This document shows positions 34,019 to 44,634 of a stretch of DNA of 64,000 bases, piece by piece. The notes under the pieces are model-generated. The model was given only the letters and a program-made list of their open reading frames with translations, did no database searches and was not told where the DNA came from. Each line of letters opens with the position of its first letter. Position 1 is the stretch's first letter. The translations under genes were made by a program, and so were the position numbers. Source of the DNA: Blepharisma japonicum (taxonomy: Eukaryota > Ciliophora > Heterotrichea > Heterotrichida > Blepharismidae); NCBI GenBank assembly GCA_949751835.1, contig CATKHK010000100.1, positions 85,277 to 149,276 of the forward strand, given 5' to 3'.

Positions 34019-35158
34019 ATGGAACTTAACCCAAGCACCCTCAATATCATAGTAACAAGCATTTTCGCACTAATCTGCACACTCTTACAAATAATCATAC
34101 AAGAGCAGCTTGAAGACTCCAGCGCAGACTATATAGAATGACTGCAAGCCGATCGTAACTCATTCAGTGAATTCATATTTAAAGCATTTGGATTTATTAC
34201 ACAACTAGTTTATGTAGGCACTGGAGTTATTTTATTCCTTAATTTTAATCGACACATAGGCTTTCTGACTTTAAGTTTTGGCTTAACAGGAGCTGCTTTA
34301 TCTACTTTACTAAAACTTATGTATGCCCAACCAAGACCTTATTGAAAATATTCTCATATTGCTGGCTTAGACTGTGCTACAGATTGAGGTACCCCATCAG
34401 GCCACGCCTTGAGTGCTGGCTGCGTTCTATTTTATATTGGGCCGATCTGGATTAATTCCTCTAAAAGAAAACTATGAAAAATATGCCTAATTATTTTTGC
34501 TGTTTTTATTACAGGATTTAATAGAAATTATTTAGGGGCACATTTTTATTCCCAAGTCGTGCTTGGATATTCTTATTCTCTGCTATTTATTTCGATTGTA
34601 GCTCATCCTTATTCATATGAAAAATTAAGGAAGATTAGCAGAGAGGTGGTATATGCTACTCATGGATTAGCGGGGATTATGTTTTTGACAGCGAGTTTGC
34701 TGTATTGTTTTAGAAAGCCTTATTGGGATGAAGAGTGGGGGAGAAATTATAGTGAAAAATGTGGAGGGAAGCTGCATGATGGGCAACCGATGATAAGTGA
34801 TTTTACGCAGACTAGCTATATTTGTATAGTCGCAGGATTGAGCTTGGGATATTATAAGTTGGAAATTAAAGGGCTACCAAAATTTACAATTAAAAACTTT
34901 GCAATTTCTATAGGAATTGCAGGGGTTTGTGCTGGGATAATCTTAGGCTGCGCTTTTTTGTTTTCTCTATTTTTGGATGGAATATTTTTAGCTTTTGCTG
35001 TAGGAATTACAGGGTATTTTGGAGGGTTTTCATTAGGCAATGTGGTTCCTTTAATTATTTATAAGATATTAGGAGTCAAAATTGATAAAGGCGAGTTTGG
35101 CTTTAAGTTTCGTGAAATTGACGAAGTTGATTTGCCAAGGGTGGGGTATAAAGGATAA
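34019..35158 (+). CDS. PAP2-family lipid phosphatase, intact copy
   Basis: A 379-residue multi-pass membrane protein with the three PAP2 signatures: KLMYAQPRP (motif 1, K-x6-RP), TPSGHAL (motif 2) and NRNYLGAHFYSQV (motif 3, with Arg and His, the usual final Asp replaced by Gln). At least six hydrophobic helices follow the usual order. Several TGA=Trp codons (34140, 34344, 34386, 34473) fall at expected Trp positions. The family removes phosphate from lipid phosphates or glucose-6-phosphate at membranes with the active site on the luminal side. The open frame extends upstream to 33860 without an ATG, so the start could lie behind an undetected mini-intron. Confidence 0.85.
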
Positions 35159-35296
35159 TTTTATAATTAAACTGAAATTTTATTGCTTATAATTTAATAG
35201 ATTTTATGAAAACTCTCATTATATGGCAGAATTATTACATAAACTCCATTTTTATATGTTATATTTTGACTAAAATTTTATGCATAAATCTTAAAT

Positions 35297-37090
35297 ATGA
35301 ATCCAAAACAATGCTCTGAGCCAGACTGTGAACTTGAAGCTGAGTATGGATGCCAATGTACCACTCCTGAGACTTACTTATGCAAACTGCACTTAATGGA
35401 ACATTGTGAATTGCCCAATAGGGATCATAGCGTCGAGTCTGTTTTTCTAAACCCATATGAAGGGACACAAAAAGCAATTCTAGAATTCCTCGCAAGCCAA
35501 CTGTCTGAAAATGAGAAATCAAGGGAAAATATCACTGCATCCTTTGGACAACACCTTAACAGCTCTGAAGACAGCTTTGAGAATTTCTTAAAAACGCTAG
35601 ACTCTGAATCAGCAGAAATTAAAAGTTGCTTTGAAAAGATTTCTGAGGCTAAAAAGCTATCAAAACTGGAGCAGGATCCTCTGCTAAAGTTATTAGCTTT
35701 ACACCCTAATGAAGCTATTGAGAAAATTAAATCAATGCTATCATGCAAACCAAATTCATATAGAAATATCAATTTATTTTGCGGTCTGACTGAAGAAATC
35801 GAAAAAATAATCGAAGCTTTTATCAAAAACAAATTCGAAAAAATTTTAGAAAATAAGCTGTCTGGCCTAGAAAAAACTCTTGAAAAGCATGATATAATTA
35901 TCAAATCGACTAATAATTATGTAGAAAATCTTAAAGACTCTGTTTCTAGCCTAATAGCGGAGAATAAAAAGAGTAAAAGAGATTTTGAAGAATGGAAACA
36001 AGAAATTGAGCAAAAAACAAAATGGGAAGTAGCCTCAAGAAATTCCCAACTCTCCAGCAGTATCACAGATATTCTCAAAGTTCCAAATTTTAACAAAAAG
36101 CAATTGAATTTTAAAAAATGAAGCCCAGAGGTTCAAATAAATGAAATTAAATCTGCAGCATTAAGCGAGACTTTTAACTCAGAAATAGAGCAAGATTCTA
36201 TCAGTGTTTGCTCATTATATGAAAGTGAAATCCTCCCAATTTCTGACTCACAATATCTTTATCAAGACAATTTTGATGCAGGAGTTCAAAAAAAATCACT
36301 TTATCTTATTGAAAAAGGTATAAACAAAATTACAAATTTGCTTATTTTTGACACGGAAAATGAAATAGAAGACATAAAAGCCCTGAATATTCCTGATCAA
36401 TTAGACTCTGGCACATGCATAGCACAGCTTCCTGATGGAAAATTATTCTGTTTTGGCAAATGTTACCCATCTTCTGGAATTTCACTGACAATTGACAAAA
36501 ATTTTCGAATTCATATGATGCCATCAGGAACACCTTGCTGCTACTCATCAGCTATCTATTTTAATAGAAATATTTATTGTTTTGGAGGGTGAAATGACAA
36601 GAAAACACCTTTAGCCTTATCAGAAAGATTTGATATGAACAAAAATAAATGAGTTAAATTAAGCCCATTACCAAATCCAGATTGCTGCTGCCATTCTTTG
36701 ATTTTTAAGAAAAATATTTTAGTATCTGGAAGTGAAAATCGACATCTTTTGAGATATTCTATTTTCGGGAATTCTTTCACAACAATTCCTTTTGAATTTG
36801 CAGAAAGGAAAAGGAAAATAATGGTAAATGCAGTCAAGTTGTATTTGATTGAATGTGGCGGATTTATTTATGAAAGTGAAATTGAAGATGATACAGCATG
36901 GAAAATCGTAGCTGTATCAGCAATCAGTGAAATTTGTCCATGGCAAGTTTATTGCTCAAATAATAAGGGGAAAATTTATATTGGGTGCAGAGATCTGAAT
37001 GAATATTACAACTTTAGTTTGGATAGCAAAAAGATGGTTGCACATTTGCAATCCTCTCAACAAAACTGTTCGACTTTCTTTTATTTTTAA
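35297..37090 (+). CDS. B-box-like zinc, coiled-coil and kelch protein
   Basis: A 597-residue protein with TGA=Trp at 36119, 36590 and 36650. The N-terminus has a B-box-like Cys/His cluster (CSEPDCELEAEYGCQC, LCKLHLMEHC) in the first 40 residues. A long helical region with coiled coil follows (about 60-270). The C-terminal half (about 340-590) holds kelch-type propeller blades (LPDGKLFCFG, AIYFNRNIYCFGG, ALSERFDMNKNKW). The order Cys/His domain, coiled coil, propeller is like TRIM proteins without a RING, so a protein-binding adaptor is the best guess. The first 150 residues match the TPR gene at 44635. Confidence 0.85.
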
Positions 37091-37257
37091 TTCAATAGCT
37101 TTTGTTTTATTTAATAATGTCAAAAGGAAGGGGTGAGTTGATTCGTCACACCATTTAATATGTATTGAAAGACTAAATGATTTTATTAACTATTAATTGG
37201 TAAAATTATGATAAAAAGGCAAAAATGAAGCTATATCTTCAGTGCCATCTATGCTAT

Positions 37258-38530
37258 AAACTTATTTTTTACTCTCGTAGAGCCTTTACAAGTTTCTCAG
37301 ATTTTCTCTTACTTAAAAGGCCAGATATACTAGATTTTTTTAGCCTTGCTGCAAGTATTCTACTTGCATTCTATATAGTAAAATTTGAGGATATACTGAA
37401 GCTAGAGATTATAGAATGATCAAAATTTCTCTTTTACATGAGAAAGTCCAATTCCTTTTGTACTCATGTGGGTGAACACACTATTATTTCTTGCTTTCTT
37501 ACATAAGAGGAAGAGAGAAGATATAAAAATGACGACGTGAATAAACCGTCTATGTTATTCTCCAAAATTGAGGTTGATTCCTTGATAAGAATGCAGGCAG
37601 ATCTTATGGCTGTATCGAAAGGCCCCGGTGCGTTACAATATATCCAATATTTTATTTCTGGCTCTGATGCTATCTTCGATTTTCCAGGATGCCGAATCCA
37701 AATATATAATAAAAAATGCATGAGCTTGAGTTTTTTTTTTTCATAAGAGCTTCATATATCATTCGAACCCAACACATAAATTGATAGAAGCCGCTAATTT
37801 GAAACTAAATAATATTAAATAAGACTTAATTTAATGAAATATTTTTAAAGTAACTCCTCATGAGTTTTTCATTCAAATCAAATTTGTAGAATTTGATATT
37901 ATAACATCCAATAAGCCCTAAATCATTTTATAAATAGAATTTAGTATTATTGGTTTGTCCTATTTTTTTCAAAAAAAGCCATTTTGAAAAAAGAAAATTG
38001 GATAATAATTAAATTATTTTGTGTTAAAAGAAGTATAAATTCTAATAAAATTTAAATCTATAACATTTTAAAGCATTTCAATTTATTATCCTAAGAGGCA
38101 GCATGCATATATATTCCTCCTTTATTATACAAGAAGGTTGATTGCAAATACCAACAGTCTAATATTGGGTTTCCTATTATTTTCCGAGCATATCCATCTT
38201 CACATTGATAGATCCTTCATTTATTACTCTCAATCATATACAATCTCTGAGAATTTATCAAAATTTTTATTTTATTCTTTGAATTGTTCAAAATTATAAA
38301 GATCTATAGAGAATATTGTAAAAGATACCTATTTTCATACCTGAAATCAATATGTTTCCATTAAATATTCCACTATAGCAAATTAAATAAGTTTTAGACA
38401 TTGGAGCTAATTTAATTCATCGATTTCTATCAAAGTAAAATATAATAGACAGATTACTATAAACTATTAGCCAATCCTATATAATCCAAATTTAATCCAA
38501 AGGTCATAGCTGATGAGTAACCTGAAGGCT
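37258..38530. repeat. Left arm of a large inverted repeat
   Basis: Its reverse complement aligns with 42010-43960, with small indels, across both kelch-derived and non-coding sequence. The block GGCCCCGGTGCG at 37620 pairs with CGCCCCGGGGCC at 43484. An open frame (37225-37500, MKLYLQCHLCYK...) is not conserved in the other arm and is not called as a gene. Confidence 0.8.
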
Positions 38531-39572
38531 TTCCAAATGGTAGTAATTGGACTCTATGATCAGCATCTATTATTAGTGCTTCGTCTGAATATGTTTCACT
38601 ACCAAAACATAATGATTCGTTAATTGGAAGCTTGACAATGCATATGCCTTCGTCTAATGATTTACTTTCTATTTTTTAATTTCTTTTTTACCACTTTCAG
38701 TGTTATTAATTATCAAAAAAGTTACCTCTTCAAGGTAAAGATATGTGATCTAGTGATAAATTTTGATGTATTCTTGGTAAGCTTGGATTAACGATAAATC
38801 AAAAATAAGATTTTGGCTTTTATATAATTAGCAAGTTTCCTTAAAATCTTTCTCTATTTCTGGGGAGTTATTTGCTGAGTTTAAAATTTCAGATGTTTTA
38901 GCTCGAATGCCTTAAGTAGAATAATAATTGATTTTCTTAGTCTATTTGACTTTGGATTTGTTTTGTTGCATTATAGCAAGATTAATTGAGTTGAAAAGTA
39001 AGCAATCTGTCATTGCTAAGGACTAATGCTCCATTTTCTAATTTTTAGGCTTGGTCAAATATATTTTTGACATTTATCTTTTTATAAAATAAAATCATCT
39101 AGCTCAATTCTTTTGTTTCTTTAGTATTTTTGATAATTCTGTATTAGCATAGATAATCGATTTTAATGCTTTATGAACATTTAAGAACAAATTCTTATAA
39201 AATTTCTCTCTATTTCTTTGACTCTAATATCTTAATCATAACCTTTAACTTTTGATAACAAATTAATCTGACCTTCATCAGGCGTAGAAATATTCTTTTC
39301 AATAAATTGAGTTTTACTTGATTTTTCAATTTTTAAATAATTAGAAATTGTTTCAGAGATTCCCAATCTTCCCAGCTTTTCATAAAGCCATTTAATCTCC
39401 CTATCTTTTTCTTTAATTATTTGCGTTGAATACTCTAAATTTTTTTAAGAGATTCAATCTCTTTGGTATGCTTTTGCATTATTTTTATACATGCAGTTAG
39501 CTTTCTTTCAAGTAATAAATTTTTTTCTTTTTCTGAATTATACAAAGCATTGAAGTCTTCAAGTTGTTCCAT
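38100..39572 (-). pseudogene. Kelch-family pseudogene
   Basis: It starts at an ATG at 39572 with a coiled-coil N-terminus (MEQLEDFNALYNSEKEKN, LTACIKIMQKHTKEIESL) shared with 51005-52198. It continues into kelch-like pieces, but many frameshifts and TAA codons break it. Its C-terminal half lies in the inverted-repeat arm. Confidence 0.75.
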
Positions 39573-40560
39573 TTTTGATAATTTTTAAAATTAAATTTCT
39601 TTCCTATTAATAGCTTCTAATAAGCATGATCTGCAGTCATTTTTATTTAAGTTGCTGATCTGTTTTCATAATTATTTTATTCATATATCAGAAATTTGTT
39701 GACTTACACTATATTGTCATTAATTTCATAGCAAGACAAACAACATTAACTGAGCATTAGCATCATCAGCTAGTTAAAATTTATAAATGGAGCTTAAAAA
39801 AGAAAGTCAAGCTAAATTGTTAAATTTTCAATTCAATTCAACTGATCTTAATAAAAGGGGTTGCGCCTTTGGAGTGCTCACATTTTGTTTTATCCTGGAA
39901 CTTTGGATTCTGGCAATCCAATTACTTTTTCATTAATTTATCCTAATAAATACAGAATTTTCCCTTTCTGTGAATAGTCGCTGCATAAGAAAGAGTTTCT
40001 TAATTCGTGCTGCTGAATATCTAAGTTAGTATAAAAAATTCGGATATAATTAAATATGCCTCAAGCTAATTCTTCTTCTATCTGTTTTTGCTTTTTGATT
40101 TCTTACTTTTTAGTTTTATATTCTACCTCTTAATAAACAAAAATTTTCTTTTCTTTTAAATTTCTCCTTTCCATCTGTAATCCTCTTCTCTCTTATCATA
40201 TAAGCCTCAAATAAGCTTTTTCTTCAGAGCTCTCGCAATTATCTTTTTAATTTCATTATTTTATAAAGCCTTTCATAACTCAAACATAAAAAGTTAGCCG
40301 TTTTTATAAAATTAAGCCTTTTAAATCTCATCATCGCAATTTTAAATAAATCTTCAAATCTCAGCAATTTCCATAATAAGGCAGATATCAGCTTCCTAAA
40401 ATTATTATTTTGCTTAAAACTTTAGTTCATCAGTAAATTCTTAACTAAAATTAATTATTTTTTAGAATGATTTATTTACAGCTGATAAAATCGCTGAGAC
40501 TTATCCAAATTCTTATAGTCAAATATTTCAATTTGTGTCTTATATCTAATGCAAAATTTT

Positions 40561-40584
40561 ATGCAAAAGTGTGCTTTTTCGCAT
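40561..40584 (+). promoter_or_regulatory. Conserved dyad upstream of module S gene (copy C)
   Basis: Same position as in the other copies. One base differs in the right half (TTTTTCGCAT). Confidence 0.35.
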
Positions 40585-40658
40585 GTATCTTCCGTAACTC
40601 TGCCATATTTTTATGGATAAAACGGCTAAGAGAAATCTAGCGATTATAAAAAATAGAA

Positions 40659-41150
40659 ATGAAAATCGTTTTCTTACTCATACTCAGCCTGACTGCATTT
40701 GGAATGAGAAATGATATGTTTAAGCCTATGTTCTTACAACAAGATACTGATTCCTCAGATACTGATAGCTCAGATACTGATAGCTCAGATAGTGATAGCT
40801 CAGATAGTGATAGCTCAGATACTGCTTCAGGACCACCCTCTCCTAGTGAAATATCTGCAGCTCTCGGTGAGGTAGCCACAGACATTACTGAAAAAACTCA
40901 AGAAATAGCTTCAGATGCTTTGGAGACAAAACATGCGATTGAAGAACAAGTTGAAGTGGCAGTTGAAGAAGCAGTTGCTCACACAGTTGAAGCAGTACAT
41001 ATGTTTAATGGAGCAGTTGAAGGGGCAGTTGAAGAGGTAGCTGGAGAAGTAGTTTTACACTCAACTGAAGCAGCACAGATGGTTGAAGAAGTAGTTGCAG
41101 GGGCAGTTGAAGAAGCAGTTTTACAAGTAGAAGAAATTACAGCAGAATAA
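40659..41150 (+). CDS. Secreted acidic repeat protein, module S copy C
   Basis: A 163-residue protein: MKIVFLLILSLTAFG signal peptide, MFKPMFLQQ, five 15-bp DTDSS/DSDSS units (40743-40817) and the acidic repeat region (SEISAALGEVATDITEKTQE, VEGAVEEVAGEV, STEAAQMVEEV). It ends LQVEEITAE. Here the upstream in-frame Met of copies A and B is out of frame, which supports the MKIV start for the family. It is convergent with a protease pseudogene. Confidence 0.8.
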   Translation: MKIVFLLILSLTAFGMRNDMFKPMFLQQDTDSSDTDSSDTDSSDSDSSDSDSSDTASGPPSPSEISAALGEVATDITEKTQEIASDALETKHAIEEQVEVAVEEAVAHTVEAVHMFNGAVEGAVEEVAGEVVLHSTEAAQMVEEVVAGAVEEAVLQVEEITAE

Positions 41151-41336
41151 ATGGAAACACCTAGAAGATAATTAATATAATTTTATTTTATTAATCAATT
41201 CCATCACTCTAAATAATAAAAAATTATAAATTATGACAATTAATATTAATATTAAAGTAATTCAAAACACTAAGATTCTTTTAATTTTAATAAATAATTT
41301 ATTTCTTATTAGTCTTATTTTTGAACTTTTCGTTAA

Positions 41337-42008
41337 TTAAAAGCTGAGAAATACTAATCCAAGCCCAATCAAAGACAGATAGACTCCACTGTCATCACTC
41401 ATCTTTGCATTAGAGTAAGCGAAGCCTAACCTTTGGTTATCCATATCAAAATTAATATAGTATCTCCTAATAAACGAATCTCCCAAAAGCCAATTTTCTT
41501 CATCATTTTCGAAAATAATCAATGCATATTTTCCCTTGACTTTATATAGGTAGTCTGTTGGAGCTAATTCCAAGGTAATTCCTGTTGCTTGGAAATAGAT
41601 GCTTGGGAGTTCTGAAGAAAATTTATTGCATATGACAGTTCCAGCATCATTCTCATACTTGCATCCAAAAGAGGTAGAACTTGTAAGGTATGCAGTTATC
41701 GCAGTCACATCCTTTGTAGGAGCATATATGAAGCTTGTTCCTGTATCAATAATTCCATTAACAGCAATGCCAAGGACTTGTGTTCCTAGCATGGTTTGAG
41801 CAAAAGTAATTTCCCAAAAATCAGGAGGATTTATGTTGATTAGAGTACTTTACGAGATCATACTCATCAATTATAAGGTTTGACTGTGGTAAGTTTCCTT
41901 CATAATTTAAGAAAAATGCAAAAGTCCTTGTTCGGATTTTATTTTGGATTTGTAACACTGTCATTAATGAAGGATATCCTTGCCCCAAATCGTCAAATGC
42001 AAATCCAA
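41337..42008 (-). pseudogene. Aspartic protease pseudogene (copy C)
   Basis: The C-terminal 150 codons, including the second active site IIDTGTSF, are open. Upstream an 18-19-base deletion and an indel near 41840 break the frame. The gene stops at 42008 before the first active site. Confidence 0.88.
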
Positions 42009-42039
42009 TGAAAGCCTTCAGGGTACTCTACTCATCAGC

Positions 42040-42480
42040 CATGACCTTTGGATCGATATTGGATGTTATAGGATTGACTCATATTTCGTCCAGGAGTATC
42101 TATTCGATTAAAATGCTATATTTATTTCAATCGAATCATCTATTACTTTGGATTTAGACCAATAGTTTATAGTAGTCTGTCTATTATATTTGACTTTGAT
42201 AGAAATCGATGAATTAAATTAGCTCCATTGTCTAAAATTGATTTAATTTGCCATAGTGTAATGTTTAATAGAAACATATTGATTTCTGGTATGAAAATAG
42301 GTATCTTTTACAATATTCTCTATAGATCTTTTATAATTTTTGAACAATTCACACTTCTTTTGAAAGAATAAAATAAAAATTTTGATAAATTCTGAGAGAT
42401 TCTATATGATTGAGAGTAATAAATGAAGGATCTATCAAAGTGAAGATGGATATGATTAGAAAATAATAGGAAACTCAGTA
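42040..42480 (+). pseudogene. Kelch-family fragment
   Basis: The plus strand reads kelch-like pieces (YIYFNRIIYYFG, IFDFDRNRWIKLAPLSK, MFNRNILISG) with frame breaks and no start. It is fused directly to the end of the truncated protease of copy C. Confidence 0.7.
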
Positions 42481-42752
42481 TTAGACTATTGGTATTTACA
42501 ATCAGCCTGATTATATAATAGAGAATTATATATATGCTGCCTCTTAGGATAATAAATTGAAATGCTTTTAAACGTTACAGATTTAAATTTTATTAGAATT
42601 TATACTTTTTTTAACATAAAATAATTTAATTATTATCCAATTTTCTTTTTTCAAAATGGCTCTTTTTGAAAAAAAAGGACTAGCCAATAATAATACTAAA
42701 TTCTATTTTAAAAAGATCTAGGGCTTATTGGATGTTATAATATCAAATTCTA

Positions 42753-43218
42753 AATTTTTATTTAATAGGCGCTTTTCGCGCCAAAAAAGAGGAAAAGAAC
42801 CAAGTGAAAGTGAAGGTGACGGAGACTCTGTGAAACTGTGAAGATATGTCCTGCTACTGGTGGCCTATTTCGGAGGCTCGAATAGGTGGTGCATCAACAG
42901 CAGATCTTGTATTGGAGATTGTGCAGTAGACATGGAGATTAATTTGGAGTTCTTGAAGGTGAAATTTTTGAAGTTGAGTTTTTGAAGGTGAACCTGATGA
43001 TGCTGAAGGAATTTTTAGTTGGCCGATTTGGGATGAGGAATGTTCCAATCGGTTTTGCATCAAAAAATTCAGGAAAAAAGGGATTTTTGAGTTTCCTGAG
43101 ACTGTTGAGATTTTTGGTTTTTTGGTTTTTGGGATTTTGGGATTTTTTGTGATTTTATTGATTTAAAACGAGAGAAATGCTGCACCAGCAGCGTTAAAAT
43201 AAATTAATAATAATAATA
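42753..43218. mobile_element. 466-bp insertion with target-site duplication and (TAA)n tail
   Basis: It is flanked by identical 16-bp copies of ATAATATCAAATTCTA (42737-42752 and 43219-43234). The uninterrupted site occurs once in the other arm of the inverted repeat (about 37885-37910). The body is more GC-rich than its surroundings. It begins near a GGCGC-TTTTC-GCGCC hairpin (42769-42783) and ends in an AAT/TAA tandem repeat. These are features of LINE- or SINE-type retroposons. No reverse transcriptase or clear Pol III box is visible, and the (AAT)n tail makes the exact 3' edge uncertain. Confidence 0.75.
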
Positions 43219-43843
43219 ATAATATCAAATTCTACAAATTTGATTTGAATGAAAAACTCATGAGCAAGTTACTTTAAAATATATTTCATCAAATTAAGGC
43301 TTATTTAGTATTATTTAATTTCAGATTAGTGGCTTCTATCAATTTATGTGTTGGACTTGAATGATATATGAAGCCCTTATGAAAAAACTCAAGCTCACGC
43401 ATTTTTTATCATATATTTGGATTCAGCATCCTGGAAAATCGAAGATAGCATCAAAGCTGGAGATAAAATATTGGATATATTGTAGCGCCCCGGGGCCTTT
43501 CAATACAGCCATAAGATCTGCCTGCATTCTTATCAAGGAACCAACCTCAATTGGAAAATAACACAGACGGTTCATTCATGTCGTCATTTAATGTATCTTC
43601 TCCTTTCCTCTTCTGAAAGAATGCAAGAAATAATAGTGTGTTCACCCATATTAGTACAAGGAATCGGATTTTCTCATGCAGAAGAGGAAGAGATACTCTG
43701 ATCATTCTATCATCTCTAGCCTCAGTATATTCTCAAATTTTACTATATAGAATGCAAGCAGTATACTTGCAGCAAGGCTAAAAAAATCTAGTATATCTGA
43801 CCTTTTAAGTAAGAAAAAAATCTAGGAAATTTGTAAAGGACGA

Positions 43844-43917
43844 ATAGTTAGTATGTGGGATTAAAATAAAAACATTAAGAAAATCAAAATTAGAAACACT
43901 TAACTATCAGCAAAAAT
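43844..43917. other. Small insertion with short inverted ends
   Basis: The right arm has about 90 extra bases here. Within them ATAGTTAGT and ACTTAACTAT form imperfect inverted ends around 74 bp. The left arm joins the flanks directly (TTGTAAAGGCTCTACG). It could be a miniature element or an internal-eliminated-sequence-like piece. Confidence 0.4.
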
Positions 43918-43984
43918 AAATTACAAGTCTCTACGAGAGTAAAAAATAAATAATGGTAATTTATCGTTTCAACGTAGAAAATAA

Positions 43985-44340
43985 AAAGAAGACATAAAAA
44001 TGCTAGCGAATCCAGTAGCATTAGAGGGGCACACAAATTGCTAAACTTTGAGAGACCGAATTATTCTGCTTTGATAAGAATAATCATATTTATGGCCTTG
44101 CACTGATTGACAAGGATTATAATGTTCAAAATGCATATTGTTTTGGAGTATAAAATAATCGTAATGCCTTAACTTTATCATTAGATTTGACTTGGATGAA
44201 AATCCTATTTAAAAATACTTTGTTGCCCAAAGCTCATTACTGTAGCAATATTATATTATTTAATGGTAAAATTTTGATTCTGGAAATAAATATAGGCAAT
44301 TTTGCTTTATTTAGTAGAGATCGAACCCTTCTCGATAATC
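43985..44340 (+). pseudogene. Kelch-family fragment
   Basis: Short kelch-like strings (LFCFDKNN-type, NAYCFG, FNGKILILE) appear in changing frames. No start, and decay is advanced. Confidence 0.45.
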
Positions 44341-44634
44341 CCTTATGTGTATTTTCTAATGATAAGCAAAGATTCTAATAAACACATATAGATTTTGTTT
44401 AATTGAAGTAATAGCTGATATATGCTAATTTATGAAAGTGAATAGTAATGAGTATTGTTGGAAGCAAATACAAGCCAATAATAAATGAGCCATTCAACAT
44501 CATTTTTAAAATATTAAAAGTAAAATGGATTCAAGCTATGATTATAATTTTTAACGATATAAATAATTATTTGTTACTATTTTAATATTAATTAACTTAA
44601 AGTGTTCCTGCTTAGCAGCTTCATAAAAGCATTT

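Larger units (their letters stand above)
39775..42008 (+). repeat. Module S, copy C
   Basis: Same left edge as copies B and D (AAATTGTTAAATTTTCAATTC...), then the 5' block, secreted-protein gene and a damaged convergent protease. It ends exactly where the right arm of the inverted repeat starts (about 42008). Confidence 0.85.
42010..43960. repeat. Right arm of the inverted repeat
   Basis: Reverse-complement partner of 37258-38530. It is longer because of two insertions absent from the other arm, at 42753-43218 and about 43840-43928. Confidence 0.8.

Noticed and set aside
37225-37500. Open plus frame MKLYLQCHLCYK... in the left inverted-repeat arm
   Set aside because: Not conserved in the right arm, where the frame is broken and interrupted by an insertion. 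No domain recognised.
42868-42885. GGCTCGAATAGG string resembling a Pol III B box or tRNA T-loop in the insertion
   Set aside because: No A box at suitable distance and no cloverleaf could be drawn, so not called as tRNA-derived.
42854-43063. Minus open frame of 69 codons inside the 466-bp insertion
   Set aside because: Low-complexity sequence without domain similarity. It probably reflects the GC-richer composition of the element.
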